From Neptuniibacter sp. CAU 1671 (GTDB lineage Bacteria > Pseudomonadota > Gammaproteobacteria > Pseudomonadales > Balneatricaceae), in NCBI RefSeq assembly GCF_029222905.1, contig NZ_JARHUE010000003.1, forward strand, positions 124,001 through 188,000: a stretch of 64,000 nt of DNA, in the 5' to 3' direction. Made by a program: the position numbers and the translations under genes. Of this stretch, positions 48,959 through 58,686 are shown in pieces (position 1 is the stretch's first letter; the number at the start of each line of letters is the position of its first letter). The notes under the pieces were generated by a model. It did no database searches, was not told the DNA's origin, and saw only the letters and a program-made list of their open reading frames with translations.

Positions 48959-50170
48959 TTATTCAGCGATTACCAGATCGCCGGGTCGAATATTATATTG
49001 ACGTACATCGCCACTGATGAGTCCCATTGCTGAATCGGGATTCACCTGTTTGATGGTAAGGCTGGTGGTGGTTTTCAGAACTCGCTGCTGGGTTTTGCCA
49101 GCGATAAATCGGGATTCTTGCCGGTAGATGGTTAACCGGTCGCCGATGTTGAGTCCCTGTGCCTGGCCTGCGGACAGCCACAGGGTGTTGCCTTCCGCTT
49201 CAAGGATGCGCGCCTTGAACGCCTGACATTGAATGGTCTTAGCAATTTCAGTGGAAGCCTGATTCAGTAACTGGTCAATTTTTCGGCCATATTCCTGCTG
49301 TAAAAATCCCTGGTTATCAAAGCCCACTTTGGCGTTTTCCGGTAGGTTCCATAGTCCTGCAGTCTGAAATGAGTGTTGCCAGATCAGAGCACCGTTGAAG
49401 CCGTCATGTATAAACAGATCAAGTTTGAAATTGCGCAGGTGTTTGCGGCTCTTGTAATCAAGCCTGTTATAGAGATCGAAGAAAAAGTTGTCTTCACTCA
49501 ACGTGCGCGGGTCAAGCATCGACAGATCGCTGAGCACACCGCTCACCACATAATTGATGCCTGATTCATTCAGTTGATGTTGCAGGCTGGCAAGGCGATC
49601 AGTGTCAATCGGCGTGACCAGGCCTGCCTGGGGTGATTGAATAAAGGTGACATGGGTGGCGTTGATGGCATGCTGCGGGCTGTGTTCATTGATCAGTCGC
49701 TGCAGCCGGGCAGGCAGTGCGTGCGGCATATCATCCAGCTTGCCCAGGTTTGCCTGCTGCGGATGCTGGAACGGGAAGCCGGTAAACACCACTGTTTTGC
49801 GGTAGTTGTTCTGCGAGTCATTGCTGCAGCCCTGTTCGGTATCGACCTCAGCCCGGATTTTAACCTGTAAAAAGGCACCGGTGACCCGCTCATCCAGCAG
49901 TTCGATGTTGCTGACACGGCCGAGGGTTTTGACCTGCATGTTGTCGATTTCGAGGATACCATCCCGGATAACCTGTTCACTGGAGACATACACGGCAGCC
50001 TGCATGGCGGCTTGCTGGCTGGCATCTTCGATGGCAGCTTGCCGGGCGCTGACAATATCCTGCCCAACAATGGGTGCCCGACCTTCTGCTTCTATGGTCA
50101 GTGCATGCGCTGTTATCGACAGGAAACAACCCATCAAAAAATAAAAGGTGGTGCGAACAGGATTCAACAT
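48959..50170 (-). CDS. flgT: Flagellar assembly protein T (H-ring component)
   Basis: 403 aa from the ATG at 50170. Signal peptide to about AHA at 25. N-terminal domain with EAEGRAPIVGQDIVSARQAA and a C-terminal beta-barrel-like domain (AGQAQGLNIGDRLTIYR). In Vibrio, FlgT forms the H-ring around the basal body of the sodium-driven polar flagellum and supports stator (MotX/MotY) ring assembly. A longer frame upstream extends across the divergent flgO promoter. Divergent from flgO/flgP, as at the Vibrio locus. Confidence 0.92.
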   Translation of the reverse strand: MLNPVRTTFYFLMGCFLSITAHALTIEAEGRAPIVGQDIVSARQAAIEDASQQAAMQAAVYVSSEQVIRDGILEIDNMQVKTLGRVSNIELLDERVTGAFLQVKIRAEVDTEQGCSNDSQNNYRKTVVFTGFPFQHPQQANLGKLDDMPHALPARLQRLINEHSPQHAINATHVTFIQSPQAGLVTPIDTDRLASLQHQLNESGINYVVSGVLSDLSMLDPRTLSEDNFFFDLYNRLDYKSRKHLRNFKLDLFIHDGFNGALIWQHSFQTAGLWNLPENAKVGFDNQGFLQQEYGRKIDQLLNQASTEIAKTIQCQAFKARILEAEGNTLWLSAGQAQGLNIGDRLTIYRQESRFIAGKTQQRVLKTTTSLTIKQVNPDSAMGLISGDVRQYNIRPGDLVIAE

Positions 50171-50317
50171 GTGCGTTCTATGGCCGAAAAAACTATTCTG
50201 AACACTATGCAATTGGCAGGCTTTTGTAAATGCCACTCGTGTTGCATCACGGTCGTGATTCCCTCGCGGCTTTTTATTATGTTAGATTGGCGGGCAGACG
50301 CTGATGCCGGATATGCT

Positions 50318-51007
50318 ATGAAAAAACTGCTGCTAACAACCCTTACCTCACTGCTTCTGGGCGGTTGTCTGCAACTGTCATCGCAGGAGCATCCTGTCAG
50401 TGTGCATATCGAAAGCATGAGTGATTCTGCAGCGGCGCAACTCGCTCAGCAAGAGGCGCCATCTGCACCGGCGGGTCAGTTGAGTGAAGTGCCTGGCGCG
50501 GGGTCCGGAACTGATTATATCAGTCAGGCTGTAGCGGAGATGGCGACGCAGTTGGAGAAAGGGTTTGATCAGAACAATATCAAACGTCTGCCGGTTGCGG
50601 TGATTCCTTTTGTAAACCTGATGCAAACCAGTGAGTCCGGCCCGATGGGCGAGCGTCTGGCCGACAGCTTTGTCTATCAGCTGCAGCAACGTGGTTACAA
50701 TCTGGTGGATTACCGGGCGGTGAGTCTGGTGACCACCACTAAAGAGCCGCTCTCTCGACGTAATCTTTCAGGTTTGCGACAGCAGTTTAAGATCTACTTT
50801 GTGCTGACCGGCACCTACGCGCAGCACCCGGACGGTGTGGTGTTTAATGCACGTCTGCTCGATACTACGACCCGGCAAGTGCTGGCATCAGGGCAGACTC
50901 ATGTGAGTAATGCACGTCTGGAAGGTGATCTGCCTGGATATGATCCGCTTCAGGCGCAGCAGAAAGGCCTTATTGTTGAAAATGGTCCGGGGTATTCAGC
51001 GCAATGA
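50318..51007 (+). CDS. flgO: Flagellar outer-membrane lipoprotein FlgO
   Basis: 229 aa from the ATG at 50318; lipobox LLLGGC. The FlgO domain spans about 85-215 (VAVIPFVNLMQTSESGPMGE, FVYQLQQRGYNLVDYRAVS, FVLTGTYAQHPDGVVFNARL). In Vibrio, FlgO with FlgP surrounds the flagellar base and is needed for normal motility. A longer frame upstream is antisense to flgT. The stop overlaps the flgP ATG (ATGA). Confidence 0.93.
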   Translation: MKKLLLTTLTSLLLGGCLQLSSQEHPVSVHIESMSDSAAAQLAQQEAPSAPAGQLSEVPGAGSGTDYISQAVAEMATQLEKGFDQNNIKRLPVAVIPFVNLMQTSESGPMGERLADSFVYQLQQRGYNLVDYRAVSLVTTTKEPLSRRNLSGLRQQFKIYFVLTGTYAQHPDGVVFNARLLDTTTRQVLASGQTHVSNARLEGDLPGYDPLQAQQKGLIVENGPGYSAQ

Positions 51008-51486
51008 TCAGATTAATCAAAAAACGTTGCCAGCGGCTGATGCTTCTATCGGGGTTGCTGGTTTTGCTGACGGGCTGTGAAACCATTACTCAATCAATGG
51101 TAGAGGTGGCTGAGGCGCTGCCGGATGTGAACTTTGCGCCGGACACCGAGGTGCCGCTGGAGCCCAACTGGGTACAGGCCACCGGATATGCGCCGATCAG
51201 TCTGCAGCCGGGCGAGACTCAGCAACAAAAGATGCTGATGGCGATGCGGGCTTCTAAACTGCGCGCCTATCAGGAGCTGGCGGGTGTGGTGCATGGACAG
51301 TACCTGTACGGTACCACCACGGTGCAGGATATGGTGGTCAAGAATGATCAATTCAAAACCGCCGTTGCGGGTATCGTCCGCGGTGCCCGGGTGGTGAAAA
51401 CCTACCCGGTTCAGGACGATACCTATGCCACCATTCTTGAGGTGGATCTGAATCAGGTGCAGCGCGCCTGGGTTGTTAAAAACTAG
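51004..51486 (+). CDS. flgP: Flagellar outer-membrane lipoprotein FlgP
   Basis: 160 aa; lipobox LLTGC at about residue 25. The body is of the LPP20 type (MLMAMRASKLRAYQELAGVVHGQ, VRGARVVKTYPVQDDTYATILEVDL). Coupled to flgO by a 4-bp overlap, and overlapping the convergent DUF1244 gene by 4 bp. Other flagellar genes are not in the window. Confidence 0.93.
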   Translation: MIRLIKKRCQRLMLLSGLLVLLTGCETITQSMVEVAEALPDVNFAPDTEVPLEPNWVQATGYAPISLQPGETQQQKMLMAMRASKLRAYQELAGVVHGQYLYGTTTVQDMVVKNDQFKTAVAGIVRGARVVKTYPVQDDTYATILEVDLNQVQRAWVVKN

Positions 51487-51776
51487 TCCTTGTTCTTCTG
51501 ATTAAACGTCGCCAGTTGCTCCGCACTGGCTTCGGTTTGATATTTTTCTTTCCAGTCCGCATAGGGTTCGCCGTAGATCAGCTCTCGTGCGGCTTCATAC
51601 TCAAGACTCTCACCGCGTGCCTCAGCTTCTGCTTTGTACCATTTGCTCAGGCAGTTGCGGCAAAAGCTGGCCAGATTCATCAGGTCGATATTCTGCACCT
51701 CTTTGTGCTGATCAAGATGGGTCAGCAAACGTCTGAAAACGGCGGCTTCTATTTCCGTGCGGGTCTCGGGTTTCAT
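51483..51776 (-). CDS. DUF1244 family protein
   Basis: 97-aa cytoplasmic protein of unknown function. The block FRNCLSKWYKAEAEARG-type (LASFCRNCLSKWYKAEA) with a CxxC is conserved, and EAARELIYGEPYADWKEKYQ closes the family domain. Downstream of glnD by 5 bp, so in the same transcript. Confidence 0.92.
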   Translation of the reverse strand: MKPETRTEIEAAVFRRLLTHLDQHKEVQNIDLMNLASFCRNCLSKWYKAEAEARGESLEYEAARELIYGEPYADWKEKYQTEASAEQLATFNQKNKD

Positions 51777-51781
51777 GCGGC

Positions 51782-54487
51782 TTATTGATCCTTTTCGTGT
51801 TGAATATGTTCATCCAGTTGCTGGCAGATCTCCTGTTGCAGCATCTGGCACAATTGCGGATCTGCAATCGGCAAGCCCATGGCATCGGTGATAAAGAAAA
51901 AGTCTTCTACTTTTTCGCCTACGCTGGAGATGCGTGCCTTACGAACCGAGATGTTGTGCATTGAGAAAATGCGGCCAATGCGCGCCAGCAGGCCGGGGCG
52001 GTCAGGCGTAATCACTTCGATCACGGTCTGTTGCAGCACCGGGTCGTTACTCAGGTAGACCTTGGTGGGTGTGGCAAACAGTTTCATCTGCCGCGGCACG
52101 CGGCGCTGAATAATATCCGGGTAATCTTCCGGGTCATCCAGCTCATCAATCAGCCGTTGTTTAATTTCGTTAAGCTGATCGGGGTTTTCAGACAGGGGTG
52201 TGTTCTCGTCTGTCAGCACCGTATAGGTATTGAGTGCATGGCCATCATCGGTCACAATAATGCGCGCGTCCTGAATGTTCAGGTGCAACTGATCCATGGT
52301 GGAAACGGTCGCTGCAAACAGGTTCTGAATATCGCGGCTGTAGATGAAAATCTCTGTGGCGCCTTCAAACAGCCGGTGTGAGGTGTGACGGATCATCACC
52401 AGCGGCAGGTCGGCTGACTTGTGCTCCAAAATGGCCAGCGTGTGTTCGGCGATGCTCTGTGCGGTTTCACGCAGGAAATAATCGTCCCCGATGGTGTCCC
52501 AGAAACGGGTGACTTCCAGTGCATTCAGTCCCTGTCGCTTGAGCAGGAACAGCGCTTCGTCCTGAATCTGCTCAATCCTGTCTTCCTTGTTAACCGGGTT
52601 TTCCAGACCACGTCGCAGTGCACGTTTGGTTTCGGTATAGAGTTTGCGCATCAGGGTGGCGCGCCAGCTGTTCCAGAGGCTTTCGTTGGTGGCGTTGATG
52701 TCCGCAATGGTGAGTACATAGAGATAATCCAGATGTAGCACATCCCTGACCTGAGTGGCGAAGGTGTGAATAACGTCCGGATCTGAAATGTCTTTGCGCT
52801 GCGCAGTCATCGACATCAACAGGTGGTTTTGCACCAGCCAGGCGACCAGGTGGTTATCCCATTTGCCCAGGTGATGATGTTCACAGAACTGATGCGCATC
52901 TTCTGCCCCGAGTTCCGAGTGATCTCCACCTCGCCCCTTGGCAATATCATGAAACAGCGCGGCGATGTAGAGCAGCTCGATTTTAGGCAACTGGTTAACG
53001 ATGCGATGGGCAATCGGGAACGCTTCGCGGCACTCTTTATGGCGCAGCTTGCGGCAGTTCTGGATTACCTTCAGAGTATGCGCGTCCACGGTGTAAATAT
53101 GGAACAGGTCATGTTGCATCTGGCCGATAATGCGGCCAAACGCCGGCAGATACAGGCCGAGAATGCCGTACCGGGTCATTCGGCGCAGCTCGGTGGACAC
53201 GCCTTCAGGTGAGCGCATCAGTTCCATAAACAGACTGGTGTTGCGAATGTCGTTGCGGAACTCTTCATCCACTCGGTGGCGGTTATCACGAATCAGCCGG
53301 ATAGTTGAAGCCCGTACACCCTGAATCTGGGGGTTTTGAGCCAGCAGTACAAAGGCTTCCATCAAGGCGAACGGGTGATGTTCAAAGACACTTGGATAGG
53401 TGACTTCAAGATAGCCGTTATGTACCTGAAAACGACTGTTCAGGGGCGTGATGACCTGAGTCTCATCGGCACGCAGGATCGCTTCATCGAAATGCTGCAA
53501 CAGCATGTCGTTAAATTCAGAAAGGGTTATGGCGATCCGGTAGTATTTGCTCATGAACTGTTCAACAGCCAGTGAGCCCTGAGTGTCTTTGTAACCGAAA
53601 AACTCGGCTAACGTGCGCTGGTGGTCAAACAGCAAACGGTCTTCCTTGCGACCGCTCAGCATATGCAGTGCGTAGCGCACACTCCAGAGATAGAGCTCGC
53701 CTTTGTTTAGAATATCGAGTTCATTTTCGGTGACGAAATCGTGTTCAACCAGATCGCGAATAAAGCTGGCACCAAAGTGACGTTTGGCCACCCAGCCGAT
53801 GGTTTGCAGATCGCGCAGACCGCCGGGGGAGTTTTTAAGATTCGGTTCCAGATTATATTCGGTGTTATTGGTTTTTTGGTGCCGTCCCTGCTGCTCTTTC
53901 TGTTTTGCCAGAAAGAACTCCCGGTCACTCCAGGCATTTTCAGAGGTGACCCGGCTGTAAATTTCATCATGCAGCTGATCATTGCCTATCAGTGTGCGTG
54001 ATTCGATCAGATTCGTGGCGATGGTGATGTCAGAGCGGGCTTCGTTATAACATTCATCCAGTGTGCGCACACTGGAACCGACATCCAGTTTGATGTCCCA
54101 GAGCAGCGTCAGAAAGCCGCCGATGGCGTCCTGCAAAGTTTCTGCTTGCAGGTCATTATCAAGCAGCAATAGCAGGTCAATATCGGATTTAGGGTGTAGC
54201 TCGCCGCGGCCATAACCACCCACGGCGATTAGGGCAATCTTGTCCTGGGGCCAGTTAAACTGCTGCCAGGCAGTGCGTATCAGGTTGTCCAGTTCCCAGG
54301 CACGACCGTAAATCAGTTTGCGAATGTCTTCGCCGGCGCGAAAACGATCATCAAGTTCTTTGTTAATCGTTTCCAGAGCCTTCTTGAACACCGGAACCGG
54401 CGAGCGGGCTGCACTGAGTTCTGCTTTGAACGCAGTGATATCGATGATCCGGGATTCGGCCAGTTGCTGATGCAGTACTGATGACAT
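51782..54487 (-). CDS. glnD: [Protein-PII] uridylyltransferase/uridylyl-removing enzyme
   Basis: Nitrogen sensor that uridylylates and de-uridylylates PII. 901 aa. Nucleotidyltransferase motif VGGYGRGELHPKSDIDL at about 89-105; HD domain with FHDIAKGRGGDHSELG near 510; two C-terminal ACT domains that bind glutamine (FAATVSTMDQLHLNIQDARI, VITPDRPGLLARIGRIF). Lies 20 bp after map, as in enterics (map-glnD). Confidence 0.97.
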   Translation of the reverse strand: MSSVLHQQLAESRIIDITAFKAELSAARSPVPVFKKALETINKELDDRFRAGEDIRKLIYGRAWELDNLIRTAWQQFNWPQDKIALIAVGGYGRGELHPKSDIDLLLLLDNDLQAETLQDAIGGFLTLLWDIKLDVGSSVRTLDECYNEARSDITIATNLIESRTLIGNDQLHDEIYSRVTSENAWSDREFFLAKQKEQQGRHQKTNNTEYNLEPNLKNSPGGLRDLQTIGWVAKRHFGASFIRDLVEHDFVTENELDILNKGELYLWSVRYALHMLSGRKEDRLLFDHQRTLAEFFGYKDTQGSLAVEQFMSKYYRIAITLSEFNDMLLQHFDEAILRADETQVITPLNSRFQVHNGYLEVTYPSVFEHHPFALMEAFVLLAQNPQIQGVRASTIRLIRDNRHRVDEEFRNDIRNTSLFMELMRSPEGVSTELRRMTRYGILGLYLPAFGRIIGQMQHDLFHIYTVDAHTLKVIQNCRKLRHKECREAFPIAHRIVNQLPKIELLYIAALFHDIAKGRGGDHSELGAEDAHQFCEHHHLGKWDNHLVAWLVQNHLLMSMTAQRKDISDPDVIHTFATQVRDVLHLDYLYVLTIADINATNESLWNSWRATLMRKLYTETKRALRRGLENPVNKEDRIEQIQDEALFLLKRQGLNALEVTRFWDTIGDDYFLRETAQSIAEHTLAILEHKSADLPLVMIRHTSHRLFEGATEIFIYSRDIQNLFAATVSTMDQLHLNIQDARIIVTDDGHALNTYTVLTDENTPLSENPDQLNEIKQRLIDELDDPEDYPDIIQRRVPRQMKLFATPTKVYLSNDPVLQQTVIEVITPDRPGLLARIGRIFSMHNISVRKARISSVGEKVEDFFFITDAMGLPIADPQLCQMLQQEICQQLDEHIQHEKDQ

Positions 54488-54507
54488 ATAGGGTTCGCTG
54501 CCAGGGA

Positions 54508-55278
54508 TTAAATAGAGTCGTCTGACCGGCGGGTCAGAATCTCATAGCCGTCAGCTGTCACAAGGATGGTGTGTTCCCATTGTGCAGACAGGCGACGGTC
54601 GGCGGTCTCAACAGTCCAGCCATCACGTTTGGACAGTTTTACGTGACGTTTGCCGGCGTTGATCATTGGCTCAATGGTGAAGGTCATGCCTTCCTGTAAC
54701 TCGACACCGGTCCCTGGTTTGCCGTAGTGCAGTACCTGCGGGTCTTCGTGAAAATCCTTGCCGATGCCATGGCCGCAATATTCACGCACTACGCTGTAGT
54801 GGTGTGATTCAGCGTAGGTCTGGATGCTGTGACCGATATCGCCCAGGCGCACGCCCGGTTTTACCATACGGATGCCGCGATACATGCATTCCAGTGTCAC
54901 ATCGACCAGACGGCGGGCATGGGGCAGTTCTTTGCCAACAAAAAACATTTTACTGGTATCGCCGTGGTAGCCGTCCTTGATAACAGTAATGTCGATATTG
55001 ATGATATCGCCGCTTTTCAGCGGTTTGTCATTGGGAATGCCGTGGCAGACCACCTGATTGATCGAAGTACAGATCGACTTGGGAAAACCGTGGTAATTCA
55101 GTGGAGCCGGGATCGCCTGTTGTTCATTAACGATGTAGTCATGGCAGATCTGATTCAGCTCGTCTGTAGTAACGCCCGGTTGAACATGAGGTTCTATCAT
55201 CTCCAGGACCTCGGCGGCCAGACGCCCGGCAACGCGCATTTTTTCGATCTCTTCTGGGGTTTTGATAGTGATGCTCAT
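54508..55278 (-). CDS. map: Methionine aminopeptidase, type I
   Basis: Removes N-terminal Met from nascent proteins. 256 aa from the ATG at 55278 (MSITIKTPEEIEKMRVAG). A longer upstream frame lacks homology. Metal ligands in INIDITVIKDGYHGDTSKMF, HGIGKDFHEDP and MTFTIEPMI. Divergent from rpsB, the conserved arrangement. Confidence 0.97.
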   Translation of the reverse strand: MSITIKTPEEIEKMRVAGRLAAEVLEMIEPHVQPGVTTDELNQICHDYIVNEQQAIPAPLNYHGFPKSICTSINQVVCHGIPNDKPLKSGDIINIDITVIKDGYHGDTSKMFFVGKELPHARRLVDVTLECMYRGIRMVKPGVRLGDIGHSIQTYAESHHYSVVREYCGHGIGKDFHEDPQVLHYGKPGTGVELQEGMTFTIEPMINAGKRHVKLSKRDGWTVETADRRLSAQWEHTILVTADGYEILTRRSDDSI

Positions 55279-55362
55279 GGGGCTGCATTTCCTTGGAAAT
55301 AGACGATTAGAGCACCATTGTACCAATCCCCCTGCTATGAACGAAAGGTACAGAGGAAAGGC

Positions 55363-55391
55363 TGTAATTATTGGTTCGAGTATGGTATAAA
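55363..55391 (+). promoter_or_regulatory. rpsB promoter with extended -10
   Basis: TGG-TATAAA at 55383-55391 is an extended -10 element; the -35 region (TGTAAT at 55363-55368) is weak. The downstream CGCGCTC stretch is a GC-rich discriminator, the sort found at stringently controlled ribosomal promoters. Confidence 0.55.
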
Positions 55392-55397
55392 ATCGCG

Positions 55398-55532
55398 CTC
55401 GTTTTGGAGGTCGCCGAAAGAGGAGGCTGCCAAACGATTAAAACACACATATACCTAAACAGTATTCAGGGTGCCCTTAGGGTTTGGATGCTGGGGTGTA
55501 TGGAGGTTTAACCCAAATCTTTAGGAAATCTA
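55398..55532 (+). promoter_or_regulatory. rpsB 5' leader, possible S2 autoregulatory element
   Basis: A leader of about 135 nt lies between the predicted start and the rpsB ATG. It contains GGGTT and AACCC segments (55479-55483 and about 55511-55516) that can pair, plus several G-rich runs. E. coli rpsB has a structured leader through which S2 represses rpsB-tsf. This region is the right place and size for a counterpart; I have not matched the fold. Confidence 0.4.
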
Positions 55533-56273
55533 ATGGCTAAAATTACTATGCGTGACCTGCTGAAAGCAGGTGTTCACTTCGGTCACCAGACCCGTTACTG
55601 GAACCCGAAAATGTCCAAATTCATTTTCGGCGCTCGTAACAAGATTCATATCATCAACCTGGAACAGACCCTGCCTGCCCTGAACGGCGCTCTGGATAGC
55701 ATTCAGAACATGGCTTCCAACAAAAACAAAATTCTGTTTGTTGGTACCAAACGCGCTGCGAGCAAGATTATCAAAGAAGAAGCTTCTCGTGCAGGTATGC
55801 CTTACGTGAACCACCGCTGGTTGGGTGGCATGCTGACCAACTACAAAACCATCCGTCAGTCTATCCGTCGTCTGCGTGACCTGGAAACTGAGAGCCAGGA
55901 TGGTACTTTCGCTAAGCTGACCAAAAAAGAAGCTCTGATGCGTCAGCGCGAAATGGAAAAACTGGAACGTTCCATCGGTGGTATCAAAGAGATGGGCGGT
56001 CTGCCGGATGCGCTGTTCGTGATTGACGTTGACCACGAGCGTATCGCTGTAAACGAAGCTAACAAGCTGGGTATTCCTGTAATCGGTGTGGTTGATACCA
56101 ACAGCGATCCAGACGGTGTTGATGTTGTTATCCCAGGTAACGACGACGCACTGCGCGCTATCCAGATCTACGTTAAGTCTGCTGCTGACGCGTGCCTGGA
56201 AGGTACTGCTGTTCACGCTGGCAACAAAAACGAATTCGTAGAGGTAGACGAGTCTCAGGCTGCAGCTGAGTAA
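55533..56273 (+). CDS. rpsB: 30S ribosomal protein S2
   Basis: 246 aa. Starts [19 protein letters not shown]; contains [27 protein letters not shown] and [16 protein letters not shown] precedes the ATG. Followed by tsf after a 106-bp spacer with hairpins. Confidence 0.99.
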   Translation: MAKITMRDLLKAGVHFGHQTRYWNPKMSKFIFGARNKIHIINLEQTLPALNGALDSIQNMASNKNKILFVGTKRAASKIIKEEASRAGMPYVNHRWLGGMLTNYKTIRQSIRRLRDLETESQDGTFAKLTKKEALMRQREMEKLERSIGGIKEMGGLPDALFVIDVDHERIAVNEANKLGIPVIGVVDTNSDPDGVDVVIPGNDDALRAIQIYVKSAADACLEGTAVHAGNKNEFVEVDESQAAAE

Positions 56274-56312
56274 TCAGCTTGTCAGAACACTCTGACAGAC
56301 TTGTCTAAATCA

Positions 56313-56335
56313 GGGGGGCATTGCTCCCCTTTTTT
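56313..56335 (+). terminator. Terminator/attenuator between rpsB and tsf
   Basis: GGGGGGC (56313-56319), ATT loop, GCTCCCC (56323-56329), with one G-U pair, then six T. A second hairpin TGTCAGA-acac-TCTGACA (56280-56297) lies just upstream without a T-run. A similarly placed attenuator in E. coli tunes tsf relative to rpsB. Confidence 0.85.
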
Positions 56336-56379
56336 CAATATTTAAGATTAACCCGAAACGCTCTATGGGGTGACAGAAC

Positions 56380-57240
56380 ATGGCAAATATCTCTGCTGCA
56401 ATGGTTAAAGACCTGCGCGACCGTACCGGTCTGGGCATGATGGAGTGCAAAAAAGCACTGCAGGAAGCTGACGGCGACATCGAAAAAGCGATTGAAGAGC
56501 TGCGCAAAGCGTCTGGTATGAAGGCTGCTAAAAAAGCAGGTCGTACTGCGGCTGAAGGTGTGGTTGCAGTTAAGGTTGCAGACGACAACAGTTACGCGGT
56601 AGCGGTTGAAGTTAACTCTGAAACTGACTTTGCAGCACGCGATGCAGGTTTCCTGGCCTTCGTTAACACTGTGCTGGAAAAAGCGTTTGCTGATAAGCAG
56701 ACTGATGTTGCTGCCCTGATGGACAGTGAGCTGGCCAACGTACGTGAAGCGCTGGTACAGAAAATCGGCGAAAACATCGGTGTGCGTCGTCTGTTCCTGG
56801 TTGAAGGTGGCCTGGTTGACGCTTACGTACACAGCAACAACAAGCTGGCTGCTATTGTTGCGCTGAATGGTGGCACCTCTGAAGTTGCACGCGATATCGC
56901 AATGCACGTAACTGCTGTAAACCCTCAGGTTGTCAGCAAAGAAGACATGCCTGCTGAAGTCGTTGAAAAAGAGAAAGAAATCATTCTGGCGCAGCCTGAT
57001 ATGGCGGGCAAACCTGCTGAAATCGCTGAGAAAATGGTGATGGGTCGTATCAGCAAGTTCCTGGCAGAAAACAGCCTGGTTGAACAGCCTTACGTGAAAA
57101 ACCCTGACCAGAAGGTTGGTCAGTACGCTAAAGATGCGGGTGCAACTGTGCAGTCCTTTACCCGTATTGCAGTAGGTGAAGGTATCGAAGTTGAGAAAGT
57201 TGACTTCGCTGCAGAAGTTGCTGCTCAGCTGAAAGGCTGA
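56380..57240 (+). CDS. tsf: Elongation factor Ts
   Basis: Guanine nucleotide exchange factor for EF-Tu. 286 aa. The N-terminal UBA-like domain contains [19 protein letters not shown]; the core includes [10 protein letters not shown] (TDFV-type loop that binds EF-Tu) and [18 protein letters not shown]. Confidence 0.99.
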   Translation: MANISAAMVKDLRDRTGLGMMECKKALQEADGDIEKAIEELRKASGMKAAKKAGRTAAEGVVAVKVADDNSYAVAVEVNSETDFAARDAGFLAFVNTVLEKAFADKQTDVAALMDSELANVREALVQKIGENIGVRRLFLVEGGLVDAYVHSNNKLAAIVALNGGTSEVARDIAMHVTAVNPQVVSKEDMPAEVVEKEKEIILAQPDMAGKPAEIAEKMVMGRISKFLAENSLVEQPYVKNPDQKVGQYAKDAGATVQSFTRIAVGEGIEVEKVDFAAEVAAQLKG

Positions 57241-57340
57241 TCTCAGTCCCAATTCAATCGATTGCGTGCACAACGGGTGTGCGCAATCGACTTGAATGCT
57301 GCTAAACTCACCTGGTTTGCCTAGCTGCGGAGATCAACCC

Positions 57341-58096
57341 ATGCCTTCCTACGATAAACAATCCAAATACAACCGCATCCTGCTCAAATTGAGTGGTGAG
57401 GCATTGATGGGCGATGAGAATTTCGGCATCGACCCAAAAGTGCTGAATCGGATGGCCCTGGAGATTGGGCAGCTGGTGGGTATTGGTGTACAGGTTGGAA
57501 TGGTTGTAGGCGGAGGCAATCTGTTCCGCGGGGCTGCCTTGAATGCGGCGGGCCTGGATCGGGTGACCGGTGACCACATGGGTATGCTGGCAACCGTCAT
57601 GAATGCGTTGGCGATGCGTGACGCGCTTGAACGCAGCAATATCAATACCCGAGTTATGTCTGCAATTCCCATGAGTGGGGTGGTAGATCATTATGATCGC
57701 CGCAACGCCATGCGTTACCTGAACCAAGGCGATGTGGTGATTTTTGCTGCTGGTACAGGTAATCCTTTCTTTACGACTGATTCCGCTGCATGTTTGCGCG
57801 GTATCGAAATCGAAGCGGATGCTGTTTTGAAAGCCACCAAAGTGGATGGTGTTTACACAGCTGACCCTGTTAAAGATCCTGATGCTCGCCGTTATCGTCA
57901 TCTGAATTATGACGAGGTGCTGGAGCAACAGTTAGGTGTGATGGACCTGACGGCTATCTGTTTGACCCGCGATCACAGTATGCCGATTCGGGTTTTCAAT
58001 ATGAATAAACCAGGTGCCTTGGCCAATCTGGTGGTGGGTGGTGATGAAGGTACACTCATTGATTGGCGTGAAACGGTTGGAGAAAAATATGCTTAA
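57341..58096 (+). CDS. pyrH: UMP kinase
   Basis: Phosphorylates UMP to UDP; amino-acid-kinase fold. 251 aa from the ATG at 57341, GGAG 8 nt upstream. [31 protein letters not shown] and [16 protein letters not shown] are diagnostic. It is about 10 residues longer at the N-terminus than E. coli. The coding end overlaps frr by 8 bp. Confidence 0.97.
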   Translation: MPSYDKQSKYNRILLKLSGEALMGDENFGIDPKVLNRMALEIGQLVGIGVQVGMVVGGGNLFRGAALNAAGLDRVTGDHMGMLATVMNALAMRDALERSNINTRVMSAIPMSGVVDHYDRRNAMRYLNQGDVVIFAAGTGNPFFTTDSAACLRGIEIEADAVLKATKVDGVYTADPVKDPDARRYRHLNYDEVLEQQLGVMDLTAICLTRDHSMPIRVFNMNKPGALANLVVGGDEGTLIDWRETVGEKYA

Positions 58097-58646
58097 TGAA
58101 ATCGTTCAGGACGCTGGCGAACGCATGCAGAAAAGTGCGGATGCGCTGCTAGATAACCTTAAGAAAATTCGTACTGGCCGTGCCCACCCTAGCATTCTGG
58201 AAAGTGTGCACGTTAACTATTATGGTTCAGATGTGCCGCTGTCTCAGGTTGCAAACATCTCCGTGGAAGACGGTCGTACACTGTCAATTATTCCATGGGA
58301 AAAACAGATGGTACCGGTGATTGAAAAGGCGATCATGATGTCAGATCTGGGCCTGAATCCATCGACTGCCGGTGACAATATTCGCGTACCTATGCCTGCA
58401 CTGACTGAAGAAACCCGTAAAGGTTATATCCGTCAGGCGCGTCAGGAAGCTGAAAATGGTCGGGTAGCGATTCGTAACATTCGTCGTGACGCAAATTCCG
58501 ATCTGAAAGATCTGAACAAAGAAAAAGAGATCACCGATGATGATCTGCGTCGTGGTGAAGATCAGGTGCAGAAGCTGACCGACAAGTTTGTGGCAGAAAT
58601 CGATAAGCTGCTGGAACAGAAAGAAAAGGATCTGATGGAAATTTGA
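58089..58646 (+). CDS. frr: Ribosome recycling factor
   Basis: Splits post-termination ribosomes with EF-G. 185 aa from the ATG at 58089, the E. coli length. [20 protein letters not shown] and the ending [13 protein letters not shown] are typical. Translationally coupled to pyrH by an 8-bp overlap. In E. coli dxr follows here; in this genome uppS follows directly. Confidence 0.98.
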   Translation: MLNEIVQDAGERMQKSADALLDNLKKIRTGRAHPSILESVHVNYYGSDVPLSQVANISVEDGRTLSIIPWEKQMVPVIEKAIMMSDLGLNPSTAGDNIRVPMPALTEETRKGYIRQARQEAENGRVAIRNIRRDANSDLKDLNKEKEITDDDLRRGEDQVQKLTDKFVAEIDKLLEQKEKDLMEI

Positions 58647-58686
58647 TCCTGTAACAGAGCTTACGGCTCTACTGGATTTACGCTGC

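Noticed and set aside
50213-50230. Sigma-54-like element TTGGCAGG between flgT and flgO
   Set aside because: The -12 GC is missing at the required spacing (N10). The reverse strand has N11 between GG and GC. Flagellar context made it tempting, but the match is too poor.
56335-57273. 312-codon open frame on the minus strand
   Set aside because: Antisense to tsf, a highly expressed gene with strong codon bias that opens the opposite frame.
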